From Saprospiraceae bacterium (GTDB lineage: Bacteria; Bacteroidota; Bacteroidia; Chitinophagales; Saprospiraceae), in contig JADKGD010000042.1 of the NCBI GenBank assembly GCA_016717145.1, positions 11,576 to 75,575 of the forward strand: 64,000 nt of DNA, in the 5' to 3' direction. Position 1 is the stretch's first letter; each line of letters opens with the position of its first letter. Shown here one piece after another: positions 63,268-64,000 of this stretch. Position numbers and translations under genes: made by a program. A model generated the notes under the pieces. That model searched no databases. It was not told where the DNA came from and worked only from the letters and a program-made list of their open reading frames with translations.

Positions 63268-64000
63268 TTATTTAATTATTTTGACAGACAATATTTTTAT
63301 ATCCGAAGTTGGTCTATCTGAACCGTCTGTTTTGATAGAAGTGATATTGTCTATTACCTCAAGTCCTTTAACGACCTTTACCAAAAACAGTATATTCCTG
63401 GTCAAGAAATGGTGTTCCACCTATAGTCATCAATACATCTTTTGTAGCCTGTGTGTATTTTATTCCTTTTTGTAATTCCATAGATTCCAATTGATTTGCA
63501 GAAACCGATTTACCATCTACAATATAAAATTGAGAACCGGATGATTCTTTTTTAGGATTATTTACGTCACCCATTCTAGCGGCAGCCAGAGCCCCTCTAA
63601 CATGCACGAGGGTATCTACAAATTCTGCAGGAATGGTATATCCGGGACCTCCGGATCCAAGTTTTTTGCCGTCACCAATATTTTTGGAATCAGGATCTCC
63701 TCCTTGTATCATAAACCCTTTAATGACTCTATGAAACAGCAAGCCATCATAGAAACCACTTTCAACCAGTCTGATAAAATTATCTCTGTGTAATGGTGTT
63801 GCATCATACAATTGGATAGTCATAGTTCCCATATTGGTTTGCATCTCGAGGAGGCAATGATGCGGCGGATCCAAGACAACTTCCTGAGTAGATTGATGCT
63901 GTTTTTTACCATTTATAGCTTTAAGACTAACAATATACTTACCGGATAGTAGATACCGATGTGCAGGATTCATCTCTGATGAAGCGTTTCCATCACCAAA
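63268..64000 (-). CDS. PKD-domain/cyclophilin fusion (peptidyl-prolyl isomerase), partial and frameshifted
   Basis: The frame is open to the window edge. Before the first ATG it reads FGDGNASSEMNPAHRYLLSG and then KYIVSLKAI, a PKD domain, so the ATG at 63971-63973 is internal. The cyclophilin domain follows: MTIQLYDATPLHRDNFIRLV, GLLFHRVIKGFMIQGGD (catalytic Arg), GGPGYTIPAEF and SGSQFYIVDG. Near the end the frame stops at 63368 after VFGKGR. Deleting one G in the GG at about 63376 yields FGKVVKGLEVIDNI and a stop at 63268-63270. The N-terminus (probably a signal or lipoprotein anchor) lies outside the window. It would act as a prolyl isomerase in the periplasm or on the surface. Confidence 0.8.

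Overview
The window comes from an AT-rich member of the phylum Bacteroidota, most likely a Saprospiraceae-like environmental lineage. The basis is type IX secretion (T9SS) proteins with C-terminal sorting domains, a PorU-type sortase, several TonB-dependent receptors with carboxypeptidase-regulatory-like N-termini, an RprX/RprY-like two-component pair, DUF4271 next to a uroporphyrinogen-III synthase, and promoter-like TATCTTTG boxes (the Bacteroidota -7 signature). The lineage is an inference; no rRNA gene is present. I found no tRNA, rRNA, CRISPR array, insertion sequence or phage gene.

Layout. 1-157: small palindromic repeats. 158-10439: a surface-polysaccharide locus in two diverging arms. 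The minus arm holds a GT4-like glycosyltransferase, a polysaccharide deacetylase-like protein, a FemAB/GNAT-like transferase, an FkbM methyltransferase and a GT-B glycosyltransferase. The plus arm holds a 5'-truncated GT2, a Wzx-like flippase, a DegT sugar aminotransferase, a WbqC family protein and a GT56 (WecF-like) transferase. 10431-15417: PorU, split by one frameshift. 15600-17557: an RprY/RprX-like response regulator and sensor kinase. 17602-22768: DUF4271 (frameshifted), uroporphyrinogen-III synthase, NUDIX hydrolase, MetG and a Fur-family regulator. 22827-26782: phenylacetyl-CoA epoxidase subunits PaaA, PaaB and PaaC with a secreted subtilase between paaA and paaB. 26962-30797: PriA and a DUF4407 membrane protein. 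31291-35783: a large T9SS-sorted protein, a lipase-like lipoprotein and an orphan sorting domain. 35972-43078: two TonB-dependent receptors, a BatE-like TPR/SH3 protein and a RhlE-like DEAD-box helicase. 43409-45952: an Mla-type lipid transport operon (permease, ATPase, MCE protein). 45986-46893: a frameshifted DMT transporter. 46912-61281: two paralogous secreted metzincin proteases in opposite orientation, flanking a TonB receptor/T9SS esterase operon, a WD40 protein, a phosphopantetheinyl transferase and a small lipoprotein. 61327-64000: a PASTA protein without a kinase, a rhodanese, a ROK/polyphosphate-glucokinase-like kinase, and a PKD-cyclophilin fusion that runs off the window.

The recurring theme is the cell envelope: polysaccharide synthesis, T9SS processing and substrates, TonB uptake and lipid trafficking. 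About eleven single-base frameshifts are spread over seven genes, most of them in short A/T runs. That pattern looks more like residual sequencing error than true gene decay, so the broken genes should be read as probably intact until checked.
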